DNA of 64,000 nt from Bradyrhizobium sp. WD16 (GTDB lineage Bacteria; Pseudomonadota; Alphaproteobacteria; Rhizobiales; Xanthobacteraceae). Positions 1 through 9,770 of this stretch are shown here, piece by piece (positions within the stretch are counted from its first letter, which is position 1; the number at the start of each line of letters is the position of its first letter). The position numbers were made by a program, and so were the translations under genes. The stretch lies in assembly GCF_024181725.1 (NCBI RefSeq), contig NZ_CP028908.1:5135501-5199500 (forward strand). Reading direction: 5' to 3'. The notes below the pieces were generated by a model, which was not told the origin of the DNA, did not search any database, and was given only the letters and a program-made list of their open reading frames with translations.

Positions 1-202
1 GCGCGACCTGATCGGCTGCGACAGCCTCGCCTTCCTGACGGTGGACGGACTTTACCGCGCCATGGGCGAGCCCGGACGCGACCCGGCCCATCCCAAATTC
101 ACCGACCACTATTTCACCGGCGACTATCCGACCCCGCTCACCGACCAGAACCACACCGAGACCACGCCACGCCAGCTCTCGCTGCTCGCCGAAGCGAGCT
201 GA
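1..202 (+). CDS. purF: amidophosphoribosyltransferase, C-terminal part (partial)
   Basis: Only the last 66 codons are present; the gene enters from the left edge and is read from base 2 to the TGA at 200-202. The protein contains GCDSLAFLTVDGLYRAMG, which matches the conserved C-terminal part of PurF, where the phosphoribosyltransferase domain ends. PurF makes phosphoribosylamine from PRPP and glutamine, the first committed step of purine synthesis. The catalytic N-terminal Cys and the PRPP loop lie outside the window. The identification rests on this C-terminal motif and on an SDR and der following, an order I recall from related genomes. Confidence 0.85.
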   Translation, partial: RDLIGCDSLAFLTVDGLYRAMGEPGRDPAHPKFTDHYFTGDYPTPLTDQNHTETTPRQLSLLAEAS

Positions 203-319
203 GCCAGGCCGAGCCGAGACGAGCGTATCGCCCGGGTCGGCACACGGGAGGAGCGCGGCGGCGGCGTTGACACCCCGCCGCCCGCCACGTAACTGGCCGC
301 CATCAACTCCGGCCGCCGT

Positions 320-1072
320 GTGCAGATCATGACCAAGCCCCTCGCCTCCCGCATCGCCCTCGTCACCGGAGCTTCGCGCGGCATCGGCCGCGCCACCGCC
401 AAGGCGCTTGCCGCCGCCGGCGCCCACGTCGTGGCCGTTGCGCGCACCGTGGGCGGGCTCGAGGAACTCGACGACGAGATCCGCGGCCTCGGCGGCGCTG
501 CCACCCTTGTGCCCCTCGACCTCACCGATGCCGACGGCATCGCCCGGCTCGGCGCCGCGCTCCATGAGCGCCATGGCCGTCTCGACGTGCTGGTCGGCAA
601 TGCCGGCATCGCCGGCCCGTCGTCGCCGCTCGGCCATATCGATCTCAAGCCGTGGAACGACGTCATCGCCATCAACCTCACCGCCAACTTCCAGCTGGTG
701 CGCTGCATGGAGCCGCTGCTGCGCGCCTCCGACGCCGGCCGGGCGGTGTTCATCACCTCGGGCGCGGCCAGCAAGGCCACCGCCTATCTCGGCCCCTATG
801 CGGTCTCCAAGGCCGGCGTCGAGACCCTGGCCCGGGTCTGGGCGAACGAGACCGCGACCACCGCGATCCGCGTCAACCTGTTCAATCCGGGACCGATCCG
901 CACCAGGATGCGGGCGACCGTGATGCCGGGCGAAGACCCGATGACGCTCGACACGCCGGAGCAGGCGGCCGAATTCATCGTGCCGCTGTGCCTGCCGTCC
1001 TTCATGGAGAACGGCAGGTTTTACGACTATCCCACTAAGACTCTGATGAATTTTCGCCCGCCGGCGCCCTGA
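320..1072 (+). CDS. SDR family NAD(P)-dependent oxidoreductase
   Basis: This is a 250-aa classical short-chain dehydrogenase. It has the cofactor motif TGASRGIG near residues 16-23, NAG near residue 94, a catalytic Ser in the ITSGAAS stretch, and YAVSK with the catalytic Tyr and Lys. The GTG at 320 and the ATG at 329 are both possible starts; neither has a strong Shine-Dalgarno, and the ATG would remove only three residues. It follows purF on the same strand after about 117 bp and converges on der. The substrate cannot be read from the sequence. Confidence 0.9.
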   Translation: MQIMTKPLASRIALVTGASRGIGRATAKALAAAGAHVVAVARTVGGLEELDDEIRGLGGAATLVPLDLTDADGIARLGAALHERHGRLDVLVGNAGIAGPSSPLGHIDLKPWNDVIAINLTANFQLVRCMEPLLRASDAGRAVFITSGAASKATAYLGPYAVSKAGVETLARVWANETATTAIRVNLFNPGPIRTRMRATVMPGEDPMTLDTPEQAAEFIVPLCLPSFMENGRFYDYPTKTLMNFRPPAP

Positions 1073-1106
1073 TTTGGGGCTCAAACCAAGGCCGGCGCGC
1101 GCCTGT

Positions 1107-2486
<1,380 letters not shown>

Positions 2487-2557
2487 GACCGATCCGTTCG
2501 CCCGTTCTGCGGGCGCTGTCAACCGCGCAGGTCAGACGGCGAAGTCGGTCGCGGCGG

Positions 2558-3067
2558 TCAGTGGTTGAAGCTACCGCTCGGCAGCGGCGCGGGGAAAGCA
2601 CTCTGCTGGGCGGGCGCAGCCTGCGGCTGATCCTGGGCCGGCGCCGGGGCGCTGGCGCGCTGGCGTTTGGCGGGCTTGGGAGCAGGCGCCGCGGCGGCGT
2701 CGCCATCGGCGGCGGGCTCGGCAGAAGTGGCCGCAGCCGGCGCCGCATGGTGCTTCGCCGCACGCCGGGTCTTCTTCGGCTTGGACTCCGGCGCTGCCTT
2801 CGCCGCTTCCGCGGCGGCTGCGGCGGCCTGCTGTTGCTGCTGCTCTTCCACCGCACCCTTATACAATTCCTTCGGCACGCCCTGCTCGAGGCCCGGCACG
2901 CCCTCGGGGAAGACCGGCTTGCGCTCGCCCGGCAGCTTCTTCTTGGTGTCCATGAAGTCCAGCAAATCGGTCGGATCGAAGCTGCTCATGCCGCCGCTGC
3001 AGCCGGCGAGAACGCCGGCGAGGGAGATCAGGACGGAGGCGGCGATCAGGCGTCGGGCGCGGATCAT
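2558..3067 (-). CDS. alanine/proline-rich lipoprotein of unknown function
   Basis: This is a 169-aa protein with a lipoprotein signal peptide (MIRARRLIAASVLISLAGVL, lipobox LAGC, lipidated Cys near residue 22). A short conserved-looking segment (FDPTDLLDFMDTKKKLPGERKPVFPEG) is followed by a low-complexity tail rich in Gln, Ala, Pro and Lys. The frame is open further upstream, but only the ATG at 3067 places the signal peptide at the N terminus. It lies between the YfgM-like gene and der, where related genomes often carry the BamB propeller gene; no BamB is visible here. It probably sits in the periplasm or outer membrane; the function is unknown. Confidence 0.75.
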   Translation of the reverse strand: MIRARRLIAASVLISLAGVLAGCSGGMSSFDPTDLLDFMDTKKKLPGERKPVFPEGVPGLEQGVPKELYKGAVEEQQQQQAAAAAAEAAKAAPESKPKKTRRAAKHHAAPAAATSAEPAADGDAAAAPAPKPAKRQRASAPAPAQDQPQAAPAQQSAFPAPLPSGSFNH

Positions 3068-3110
3068 GCGGTTGGCTGCTCGCAATTTGATTACTCGTTG
3101 TTCGGTCGGC

Positions 3111-3764
3111 TCAGCTCTTGGCGACCGGTGGCAGCAGGGCCTGCAGCGCCTCGGCGCGGTTGCGGATGCTGGCCGGCGTCTCGGCATCGGTCATGATCAG
3201 GTCCACCCACTGGCGCGCGGCGGAGGCGTCGCTGGCCTTCCAGGCGGACTGGGCGAGCAGCTCGCGCGCGCTGTGGCGGAAGGTGCGGCCGGCCGCGGTG
3301 AGCGGCTCGAGGCGCTGGCGAATCTCGTCGAACGGTGCGGTATCGACCAGGAGGCCCGCGGCCCGGACCTTGGCGAGGTCCTGTTCCGGCTGGCCGACGC
3401 CCGAATCGGCGCCGATGGCGTCGAACTGCTTGACCGCGCCATCGCGGTCGTGGGTCGCGAGCTCGGCCGCGGCGCGCAGCCGCGCCAGGGTGCGGTAGCC
3501 GCGCGGCGCCTCGGTCGCGAGCTTTGTGAAGGCGGCTTCGGCCTCGGCGTGCTTGTTGTCTTCCGCCAGCGTCGCTGCCGCCTCGAAGGCAGCCCCCGCC
3601 TCGGCGGCGTGCTTGGCCTCGTAATATTGATAGCCGCGCCAGCCGGCGACGCCGGCGATGATCAGAATCGCGGCGCCGATGATCAGGAGCGAATAGCGGT
3701 CCCACAGCTTCTTGAGCTGCTCGCGGCGCAGCTCCTCGTCGACTTCATTAAATAATTCAGACAC
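3111..3764 (-). CDS. YfgM-like tetratricopeptide membrane protein
   Basis: This 217-aa protein has a short cytoplasmic N terminus (SELFNEVDEELRREQLKKLWDRY), one transmembrane segment at about residues 25-42, and a periplasmic helical domain with TPR-like repeats. The layout matches the YfgM/DUF2133-type ancillary SecYEG translocon subunit. The start is taken as the GTG at 3764; the open frame continues to 3842, but the extra 26 residues are Arg/Gly/Ala-rich and lack family character. It is first in the minus-strand run YfgM-like, lipoprotein, der. The role in envelope protein export or folding is inferred from the family. Confidence 0.82.
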   Translation of the reverse strand: MSELFNEVDEELRREQLKKLWDRYSLLIIGAAILIIAGVAGWRGYQYYEAKHAAEAGAAFEAAATLAEDNKHAEAEAAFTKLATEAPRGYRTLARLRAAAELATHDRDGAVKQFDAIGADSGVGQPEQDLAKVRAAGLLVDTAPFDEIRQRLEPLTAAGRTFRHSARELLAQSAWKASDASAARQWVDLIMTDAETPASIRNRAEALQALLPPVAKS

Positions 3765-3892
3765 TTGAAGACTTCCCACCCCAGGCCGGACGGCGCTCGC
3801 CCCTGGCGCTCCGCGTCCCGCTGCCGGGCGGCGATACCCCATCGGTATGGCGGAGGCAAGGCAAAGCCTGCCGTTTCAACGTGTTACAGCGC

Positions 3893-4708
3893 CTACTTGC
3901 CCCGGTAGACATGCTCCGGCCCGGGGAAGACCCGCGCCCGCACCTCGCTGGCATAGCCCTCGATCGCCTTCTCGATCTCGGGGCCGAGATTGCCGTAGCG
4001 CTTGACGAATTTCGGCACCTTCTCCGACAGGCCGAGCATGTCTTCGAGCACCAGCACCTGGCCGTCGCAGGCGGCGCTGGCGCCGATACCGATCGTCGGG
4101 ATGCTGATGACTTCGGTGATGCGCCGCGCCAGCGGCTCGGCCACGGCCTCGATCACGACCGAGAACGCGCCGGCCGCCGACACCGCCCGGGCGTCATTCT
4201 CGATCCGCGCCGCGTCCGCCTCGTCCCGCCCCTGGGCGCGGAACGAGCCGAGCGTGTTGATCGACTGCGGGGTCAGGCCGATATGGGCCATCACCGGCAC
4301 GCCCCGTTCGGCGAGAAAGGAGATGGTCTGCGCCATGCGCGCGCCGCCTTCGAGCTTGACCGCGCCGCACTGGGTTTCCTTGAGGATGCGCGCCGCGGCG
4401 TGAAAAGCCTGTTCGGGCGAGGCCTCGTAGGAACCGAACGGCATGTCGACGACGACCAGCGCCCGCTTCGAGCCGCGCATCACCGCGCGGCCCTGCAGGA
4501 TCATCATCTCGAGCGTCACCGGCACCGTGGTCTCGAAGCCGTGCATGACGTTGCCGAGGGAATCGCCGACCAGGATGGCGTCGCAATAGCGGTCGACCAG
4601 CGCGGCGGTATGGGCGTGATAGGAAGTCAGCATCACGATCGGATCGCCGCCCTTGCGGGCGCGGAGGTCCGGCGCGGTCAGCCGGCGGACGGTCGTTTGC
4701 ACGGACAT
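3893..4708 (-). CDS. panB: 3-methyl-2-oxobutanoate hydroxymethyltransferase
   Basis: PanB transfers a hydroxymethyl group from 5,10-methylenetetrahydrofolate to alpha-ketoisovalerate to give ketopantoate, the first committed step of pantothenate and CoA synthesis. The 271-aa length is normal. Family stretches include [27 protein letters not shown] (metal-binding Asp), [20 protein letters not shown] and [20 protein letters not shown]. The NnrU-like gene lies 6 bp upstream on the same strand, so the two are probably co-transcribed. No panC is seen nearby. Confidence 0.96.
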   Translation of the reverse strand: MSVQTTVRRLTAPDLRARKGGDPIVMLTSYHAHTAALVDRYCDAILVGDSLGNVMHGFETTVPVTLEMMILQGRAVMRGSKRALVVVDMPFGSYEASPEQAFHAAARILKETQCGAVKLEGGARMAQTISFLAERGVPVMAHIGLTPQSINTLGSFRAQGRDEADAARIENDARAVSAAGAFSVVIEAVAEPLARRITEVISIPTIGIGASAACDGQVLVLEDMLGLSEKVPKFVKRYGNLGPEIEKAIEGYASEVRARVFPGPEHVYRGK

Positions 4709-4714
4709 CTTGAA

Positions 4715-5299
4715 CTACGCTCCGAAGACGCGGACGCCGATCACCACCGGATGGAAGACGAAGCCCAGCGCCAGATAGACGACGGTGCCGACGACGACGG
4801 CGAGAATGTCGTTGGTGACGCCGCCCACCGGGATCGGCGGACCGCCGGGATCGCTGCGGTGCTTGAGCGAAATCCGGTCATAGACCGCCCAGCCGAGGAA
4901 GCCGCCGAACAGGATGATGCTGCCGAGGTCTCCATTGGAGAGCAGATGCGCCACCGCCCACAGCTTCACCGACGCCAGCATCGGATGCTTGAGCGCGGTA
5001 TAGATCTTGCCGCGCAGATAGGAGGCCACCAGCATGATCGCCGCCGGCAGCATCAGGCCGATGGTGACGTGCTTCATGAATGCCGGCGGATGCCAGACGT
5101 CGATCCAGCCGGTCGCGCGATAATCGGCGAAGCCCCAGGCGATCAGCACGACGGCGAGGAGCGAGACCAGCGAATAGACGATCTTGTAGGCGCTCTCGCC
5201 GAACTTCTTGATCAGATCGGCCCGCAGCTCGCGCTTCGTGGTCAGTCCGTGAGAACCGATGAACAGCGCCAGCCCCAATACAAGTCCCGCAAGTCCCAT
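4715..5299 (-). CDS. NnrU family integral membrane protein
   Basis: This 194-aa hydrophobic protein has about five to six predicted transmembrane segments. NnrU-family features are the early GSHGL, the ALKHPMLASVKLWAVAHLLSNGD loop and the AVYDRISLKHR segment. The family is linked to nitric-oxide-related metabolism and resembles isoprenylcysteine methyltransferase-like membrane proteins; the activity of this copy is not known. The ATG at 5299 is chosen over the open frame to 5344 because a GGGGGTG Shine-Dalgarno lies just upstream. It is probably co-transcribed with panB. Confidence 0.85.
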   Translation of the reverse strand: MGLAGLVLGLALFIGSHGLTTKRELRADLIKKFGESAYKIVYSLVSLLAVVLIAWGFADYRATGWIDVWHPPAFMKHVTIGLMLPAAIMLVASYLRGKIYTALKHPMLASVKLWAVAHLLSNGDLGSIILFGGFLGWAVYDRISLKHRSDPGGPPIPVGGVTNDILAVVVGTVVYLALGFVFHPVVIGVRVFGA

Positions 5300-5530
5300 G
5301 GTTTCACCCCCGCCGGTCCGGGCCGCAGTTGATCCGTTTTCCACCCACCTGGGATTGCGACACGTTTGTCCCCCGCGGGCGGCTTGTTATAGTCCGCCCG
5401 CCACGCGTTCCGCTATCACCTTGACGCGGGCCGGCCAACGCCAAACCCGCCTTGCACCGGCCGGGACGATGCGCCTCACGGCCGCCGCCGACCAGAACCG
5501 ACAACCGCCTTGCGAGAGACTCCCCGCATC

Positions 5531-6523
5531 ATGATCAAGACTGCCTCCGCCGCCATCGCCCTGCTGCTGCTGGCCACCGCACCGCTTGCCGCACAGACGG
5601 CCGGACACACCGCCGGGCAGGATTGGCCGACCAGATCGGTGCGGATCATCGTGCCCTTCGCACCGGGATCGACCCCTGACATGGTCGGCCGTGTCCTCGC
5701 CGAGGATCTGCAGGCCCGTCATCCCGGCATCAATTTCATCGTCGAGAACAAGCCCGGAGCTTCCGGCAACACCGGCACCGACGTCGTCGCCAGGGCCGAG
5801 CCCGATGGCTCGACCATCGGCATCAGCCTCGGCGGACCGCTCGCGATCAACGCCCTGCTGTTCTCGAAGCTGCCCTACGATCCCGATCGCGACATCGCAC
5901 CGATCACCATGCTGACGGCGCTGCCGAGCGTGCTGGTGGTGCCGACGAGCCTCGGCGTCAATTCCGTCGCCGAATTCGTCGCGCTCCTGAAGAAGGATGC
6001 CGGCAAGTTCAGCTACGCCTCGATCGGGGCCGGTTCGCTGTCGCAGCTCTGCATGGAGGCGATCGGCCAGAAGGCCGGTGGCGGCCGGATGGTCCATGTG
6101 CCATACGGCAGCTCGCCCCAGGCGGTCACCGCCGTGATCCGCGGCGACGTCCAGGCCGCCTGCGTGGCGGCGATCGCGGTGACGCCGCAGCTCGCCTCCG
6201 GCGCGGTGAAGATCCTGGCGGTGACGACGCCCAAGCGTTCGGTTTTCCTGCCGGACGTGCCGACGCTGAAGGAGAGCGGCGTCGACGTCGAATCCGATGC
6301 CTGGAACGCGCTGATCGCGCCGGCCGGCACGCCGCCCGCGATCATCGCCAGGATCAATGCCGAGGTCGGCGAGACGCTGCGCAAGAGCGAGGTGCGCGAG
6401 AAGCTCCGCACCCAATTGATCGAGCCGGTGCCCTCGACCCCGGAAGAGGTCAAGGCGCGCATGGCGGCCGAGAAGAAGCTGTGGGCGGACGTCATCAAGG
6501 CCAGCGAGATCCGCATCAACTGA
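5531..6523 (+). CDS. Bug/TctC-type tripartite tricarboxylate transporter receptor
   Basis: This 330-aa periplasmic binding protein has a Sec signal peptide (MIKTASAAIALLLLATAPLAAQ). The TctC/Bug core is plain: WPTRSVRIIVPFAPGSTPDMVGR, NKPGASGNTGTDVVAR, and the ligand-loop region YASIGAGSLSQL. The ATG at 5531 is preferred to an upstream TTG at 5510 because it places the signal peptide correctly. No TctA or TctB membrane subunits are adjacent, as is common for orphan Bug proteins in these bacteria. The ligand is probably a carboxylate, by family only. It is followed 38 bp downstream by another binding-protein gene. Confidence 0.9.
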   Translation: MIKTASAAIALLLLATAPLAAQTAGHTAGQDWPTRSVRIIVPFAPGSTPDMVGRVLAEDLQARHPGINFIVENKPGASGNTGTDVVARAEPDGSTIGISLGGPLAINALLFSKLPYDPDRDIAPITMLTALPSVLVVPTSLGVNSVAEFVALLKKDAGKFSYASIGAGSLSQLCMEAIGQKAGGGRMVHVPYGSSPQAVTAVIRGDVQAACVAAIAVTPQLASGAVKILAVTTPKRSVFLPDVPTLKESGVDVESDAWNALIAPAGTPPAIIARINAEVGETLRKSEVREKLRTQLIEPVPSTPEEVKARMAAEKKLWADVIKASEIRIN

Positions 6524-6561
6524 TCGACGACACATAAGAAGCAAATTCGGGAGGACCATCC

Positions 6562-7344
6562 ATGAAGCCGTTGCTGCGCGCGCTGTTCGGCGCGACCGTT
6601 CTGCTGCTTGCCGCCAGCTCGGTCGCCGGCGCTGCCGAGATCAAGGTGATGATCTCCGGCGGGGTGAGCGCCGCCTACAAGGAGCTGGTGCCGCAATTCG
6701 AGCGCATGACCGGCCACACCGTGGTGACGGCCTACGGTCCCTCCATGGGCACCACGCAGAATGCGATCCCGGTGCGGCTCACCCGCGGCGAGCAGGCCGA
6801 CGTGCTGATCATGGTGGGCGATGCGCTCGGCAGGCTGATCGATGACGGCAAGGTGATCAGGGACAGCCGCGTCGACATCGCGCGCTCGCCAATTGGCATG
6901 GCCGTGCGGGCCGGCGCGCCGAAGCCCGACATCTCGACGCCCGAGGCGCTCAAGAAGACCCTGCTCGCGGCCAAGTCGGTGGCCTATTCCGACAGCGCCA
7001 GCGGCGTCTATGTCGGCACCGAACTGTTCGCCAAGCTTGGCATCGCCGAAGAGATGAAGGACAAGGCGAAAAAGATTCCGGCCGAGCCGGTGGCCAGGGG
7101 CGTCGCCCGCGGCGACAGCGAACTCGGTTTCCAGCAGGTCAGCGAGCTGCTGGCGGTCTCTGGCGTCGATCTCGTCGGCCCGCTTCCCGAGCCGGTGCAG
7201 AAGATCACGATGTTCTCGGCGGCGCTCGCCAGCGGCGCCCGCGAGCCCGACGCCGGCCGCGCCCTGATCGCCTTCCTCGCCTCGCCGGCTGCCGCGCCGG
7301 TCCTCAAGAAGACCGGGCTCGATCCGATCGCGGCGGCGAAGTAG
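6562..7344 (+). CDS. ModA-like extracellular substrate-binding protein
   Basis: This 260-aa protein has a signal peptide cleaved near AGAAEIK and a type II periplasmic-binding fold of the ModA/SBP_bac_11 type (IKVMISGGVSAAYKELVPQFER, then GEQADVLIMV and a C-terminal LIAFLASPAAAPVLKKTGLDP). A GGGAGGA Shine-Dalgarno precedes the ATG. No ModB/ModC transport genes are next to it, so a role in molybdate uptake is not supported; other oxyanions or small organic acids are possible. It probably shares a transcript with the upstream TctC gene, and a perfect hairpin follows the stop. Confidence 0.85.
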   Translation: MKPLLRALFGATVLLLAASSVAGAAEIKVMISGGVSAAYKELVPQFERMTGHTVVTAYGPSMGTTQNAIPVRLTRGEQADVLIMVGDALGRLIDDGKVIRDSRVDIARSPIGMAVRAGAPKPDISTPEALKKTLLAAKSVAYSDSASGVYVGTELFAKLGIAEEMKDKAKKIPAEPVARGVARGDSELGFQQVSELLAVSGVDLVGPLPEPVQKITMFSAALASGAREPDAGRALIAFLASPAAAPVLKKTGLDPIAAAK

Positions 7345-7363
7345 AGCTGCCCGAGGGCCAAAG

Positions 7364-7386
7364 GTCCGCGACCTGCAGTCGCGGAC
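7364..7386 (+). terminator. hairpin after the binding-protein genes, possible terminator
   Basis: A perfect 9-bp inverted repeat, GTCCGCGAC / GTCGCGGAC, with a 5-base loop begins 20 bases after the stop of the ModA-like gene. There is no long T run (GGCGGCTTTC follows), so intrinsic termination is plausible but weak. Confidence 0.4.
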
Positions 7387-7476
7387 GGCGGCTTTCATCG
7401 CGCCGCCATGGCGCCGTAATGGCTCCGTCATGCAAGGTCCCCACAAAGGCCCGGTTCCACCACCCACGGGGCCGCC

Positions 7477-8841
7477 ATGATCCGCAACACCTTCACCACG
7501 ACCCTTCTCACCAGCGCCGCGCTGAGCCTTGCCCTCGCCGCGCCCGCTCTCGCCCAGCAGGAATTCCCGGCGAAGCTCGCTGGCCATGCCGTGCTGCCGG
7601 CCGAGAGCTTCATCGACGCCCCGGCCGACGCGCCCGTCGATCTCAAGACCTCGGGCAAGTACACCACCGGCAAACGCAATGAGGCGATCGGCTCGGTGAT
7701 GGGCAAGTCCTACGAGCGCGACACCGGCGTCAAGCTGCCGTTCAAGGGCCAGCCGCTGCAGGGTCATTCCGGCATCAAGGTGATGAGCGACGGCTCGTTC
7801 TGGATCATCACCGACAACGGCATGGGCGCGAAGGCCAATTCGCCGGACTCGATGCTCTACCTCAATCACTGGACCATCGACTTCGCGAGCGGCAAATGGA
7901 CCCATCTCGGCACCATCTTCCTGCACGACCCTGACAAGAAGGTGCCGTTCCGCATCGTCCATGAAGGCACCGGGAAGCGCTATCTCACCGGCGCCGATTT
8001 CGACACCGAAGGCTTCCAGATCATCGGCGACACGCTGTGGATCGGCGACGAATTCGGCCCCTACGTCATCAAGGCCGACCTCACCGGCAAGATCCAGGCG
8101 GTGTTCGAGACGCTCGCCGACGGCAAGCCGGTGCGCTCGCCCGATCACTATGCCGCTGCCTCGCCGGGCGCGCCGGGCCTGACCTACACCAACGTCAACC
8201 TGCGCCGCTCCAAGGGCTATGAGGGCTTCGCCGCCAGCAAGGACGGCAAGTTCCTCTACGGCCTGCTCGAGGGGCCGCTGTGGGACGCCGACAAGAAGGA
8301 CTTCGAGAGGCAGGACGGCAACGAGGCCTCGCGCATCCTCGAATTCGACGTCGCCGCGCAGAAATTCACCGGCCGCTTCTGGTACTACCGCTTCGAAGCC
8401 AACGGCAACGCCATCGGCGATTTCAACATCATCGACGGCACCACCGGCCTCGTCATCGAGCGCGACAACGGCGAAGGCACCGCCGACAAGGCCTGCGCGA
8501 GCGGCGTGCGCGGCGCCGACTGTTTCCCGGATCTCGCCAAGTTCAAGCGCGTCTACAAGATCGAGCTTTCCGACGCCAATGTCGGCAAGGCCGTGCGCAA
8601 GATCGGCTATATCGACCTGATGAAGATCCAGGACCCGGACAAGAAGGCCCGCAAGCCGCTCAACAATGGCGTGCTGACCTTCCCGTTCTTCACCATCGAG
8701 AATGTCGACGTCGTCGATCCGACCCACATCATCGTCGGCAACGACAACAACCTGCCGTTCTCGTCGAGCCGCGAGCCCAACAAGGCCGACGACAACGAGA
8801 TGGTGCTGCTCGAGGTCGGCGACTTCCTCAAGGCGAAGTAA
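7477..8841 (+). CDS. secreted phytase-like / esterase-like protein
   Basis: This 454-aa protein has a clear signal peptide (residues 1-26, ending ALAQQ). The rest matches the esterase-like-activity-of-phytase domain: GHSGIKVMSDGSFWIITDNGMG, DTEGFQIIGDTLWIGDEFGPYVIKAD, KGYEGFAASKDGKFLYGLLEGPL and, near the end, IVGNDNNLPFSSSR. Such proteins fold as beta-propellers and are periplasmic or secreted; some act on phosphate esters. The start ATG at 7477 fits the signal peptide. A hairpin (8860-8887) follows the stop. The substrate is not determinable from sequence. Confidence 0.88.
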   Translation: MIRNTFTTTLLTSAALSLALAAPALAQQEFPAKLAGHAVLPAESFIDAPADAPVDLKTSGKYTTGKRNEAIGSVMGKSYERDTGVKLPFKGQPLQGHSGIKVMSDGSFWIITDNGMGAKANSPDSMLYLNHWTIDFASGKWTHLGTIFLHDPDKKVPFRIVHEGTGKRYLTGADFDTEGFQIIGDTLWIGDEFGPYVIKADLTGKIQAVFETLADGKPVRSPDHYAAASPGAPGLTYTNVNLRRSKGYEGFAASKDGKFLYGLLEGPLWDADKKDFERQDGNEASRILEFDVAAQKFTGRFWYYRFEANGNAIGDFNIIDGTTGLVIERDNGEGTADKACASGVRGADCFPDLAKFKRVYKIELSDANVGKAVRKIGYIDLMKIQDPDKKARKPLNNGVLTFPFFTIENVDVVDPTHIIVGNDNNLPFSSSREPNKADDNEMVLLEVGDFLKAK

Positions 8842-8859
8842 GCCCGGCAGATCCAAACC

Positions 8860-8898
8860 ACCGGCGCGGCCTCACGGCTGCGCCGGTTTCTGCTCCGC
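8860..8898. repeat. 39-bp direct repeat, left copy (also a hairpin)
   Basis: This copy begins ACCGGCGCGGCCTCACGG and matches 9732-9770 with three mismatches. Its first 28 bases form a stem (ACCGGCGC / GCGCCGGT) followed by TTTC, so it may also terminate the phytase-like gene. With the right copy it brackets the uridine-kinase-like gene. Confidence 0.75.
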
Positions 8899-8986
8899 GC
8901 CACCGTGTTCGTTGCTTTCGTTCAACTCGCTTCCGTGCGAATTTGACTCCAAACAAGTGAGCCCAACTTTTCGGCATTCGCAGCGA

Positions 8987-9691
8987 ATGAACATGTCGAA
9001 CCAGTCTTGCGATCGCAGCCCCCCTGTTGCGCGAAGGGAGTTGTTGGCCACGCTCGCCTCGTTTATCGCCGACAAGACGATCGGGCGACCACTACGCGTA
9101 GCGGTAGATGGCCGCACGGCGTCCGGGAAAACGACCTTCTCGAATGAGATTGCTGCGTTGGTAGAACGGGCTGGCGGGCCGGTCATCCGAACGTCGATCG
9201 ACGGTTTTCATCGGCCAAAGGCCGAACGCTATGCGCGCGGCCGGCATTCCCCCGAGGGATATTACTATGATTCACGCGATCTCTTGGCCGTGAGGCGACT
9301 GCTCCTGGATCCGCTCGGGCCGGACGGAGATCGCCGATATCGCACCGCCTCATTTGACCTGGCGAATGATTGCCCTCTCGATCAGCCGGCTCAGACCGCG
9401 CCCACCGATGCCGTTCTCATTGTTGATGGAACATTTCTTCAGCGCCCTGAGCTCGTCGATGGATGGGACTTCGTCATCTTTGTTCTGGCTTCGCAGCAAC
9501 GCTGCGAGCAAAGGGGCATCCAGCGTGACGCCGGCGCGTTGGGCGGCATCGAGGCCGCAAGCCAGCTCTATGCGACGAGGTACCGACCAGCTTTTGATCT
9601 GTACGAGAAACTCTGCGCACCGGCAGCGACAGCAGACGTTGTGTTCAACAACGACGACCTTGAATGGCCGAGCATGATCGTACGGAATTAG
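8987..9691 (+). CDS. uridine-kinase-like P-loop kinase
   Basis: This 234-aa protein has a Walker A motif (VDGRTASGKTTF) near residues 40-50 and the nucleoside-kinase lid/substrate stretch SIDGFHRPKAERYARGRHSPEGYYYDS. IVDGTFLQRPEL corresponds to the Walker B-like segment. It resembles small actinobacterial/proteobacterial uridine kinase family proteins rather than the housekeeping Udk. The start is the ATG at 8987; a second ATG lies at 8993. Base use is visibly less GC-rich than in the neighbours, and the gene sits between 39-bp direct repeats, so acquisition by transfer is likely. The exact substrate is unproven. Confidence 0.8.
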   Translation: MNMSNQSCDRSPPVARRELLATLASFIADKTIGRPLRVAVDGRTASGKTTFSNEIAALVERAGGPVIRTSIDGFHRPKAERYARGRHSPEGYYYDSRDLLAVRRLLLDPLGPDGDRRYRTASFDLANDCPLDQPAQTAPTDAVLIVDGTFLQRPELVDGWDFVIFVLASQQRCEQRGIQRDAGALGGIEAASQLYATRYRPAFDLYEKLCAPAATADVVFNNDDLEWPSMIVRN

Positions 9692-9731
9692 TCAGCGCAT
9701 CCGGAAGTCGGACCGGTAACCCATGTCACGG

Positions 9732-9770
9732 ACCGGCGCGGCCTCACGGCTGCGCCGATTTCCGCTCCGT
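9732..9770. repeat. 39-bp direct repeat, right copy
   Basis: This is the second copy of the 8860-8898 repeat (36 of 39 bases identical, same orientation). It overlaps the last codons of the minus-strand gene ending at 9744, so this copy may be the ancestral one and the left copy a duplicate made on insertion of the uridine-kinase-like segment. Confidence 0.75.

Noticed and set aside
6013-8856. 947-aa minus-strand frame opposite the TctC, ModA-like and phytase-like genes
   Set aside because: It is antisense to three clear genes with signal peptides; the translation is typical of a high-GC shadow frame.
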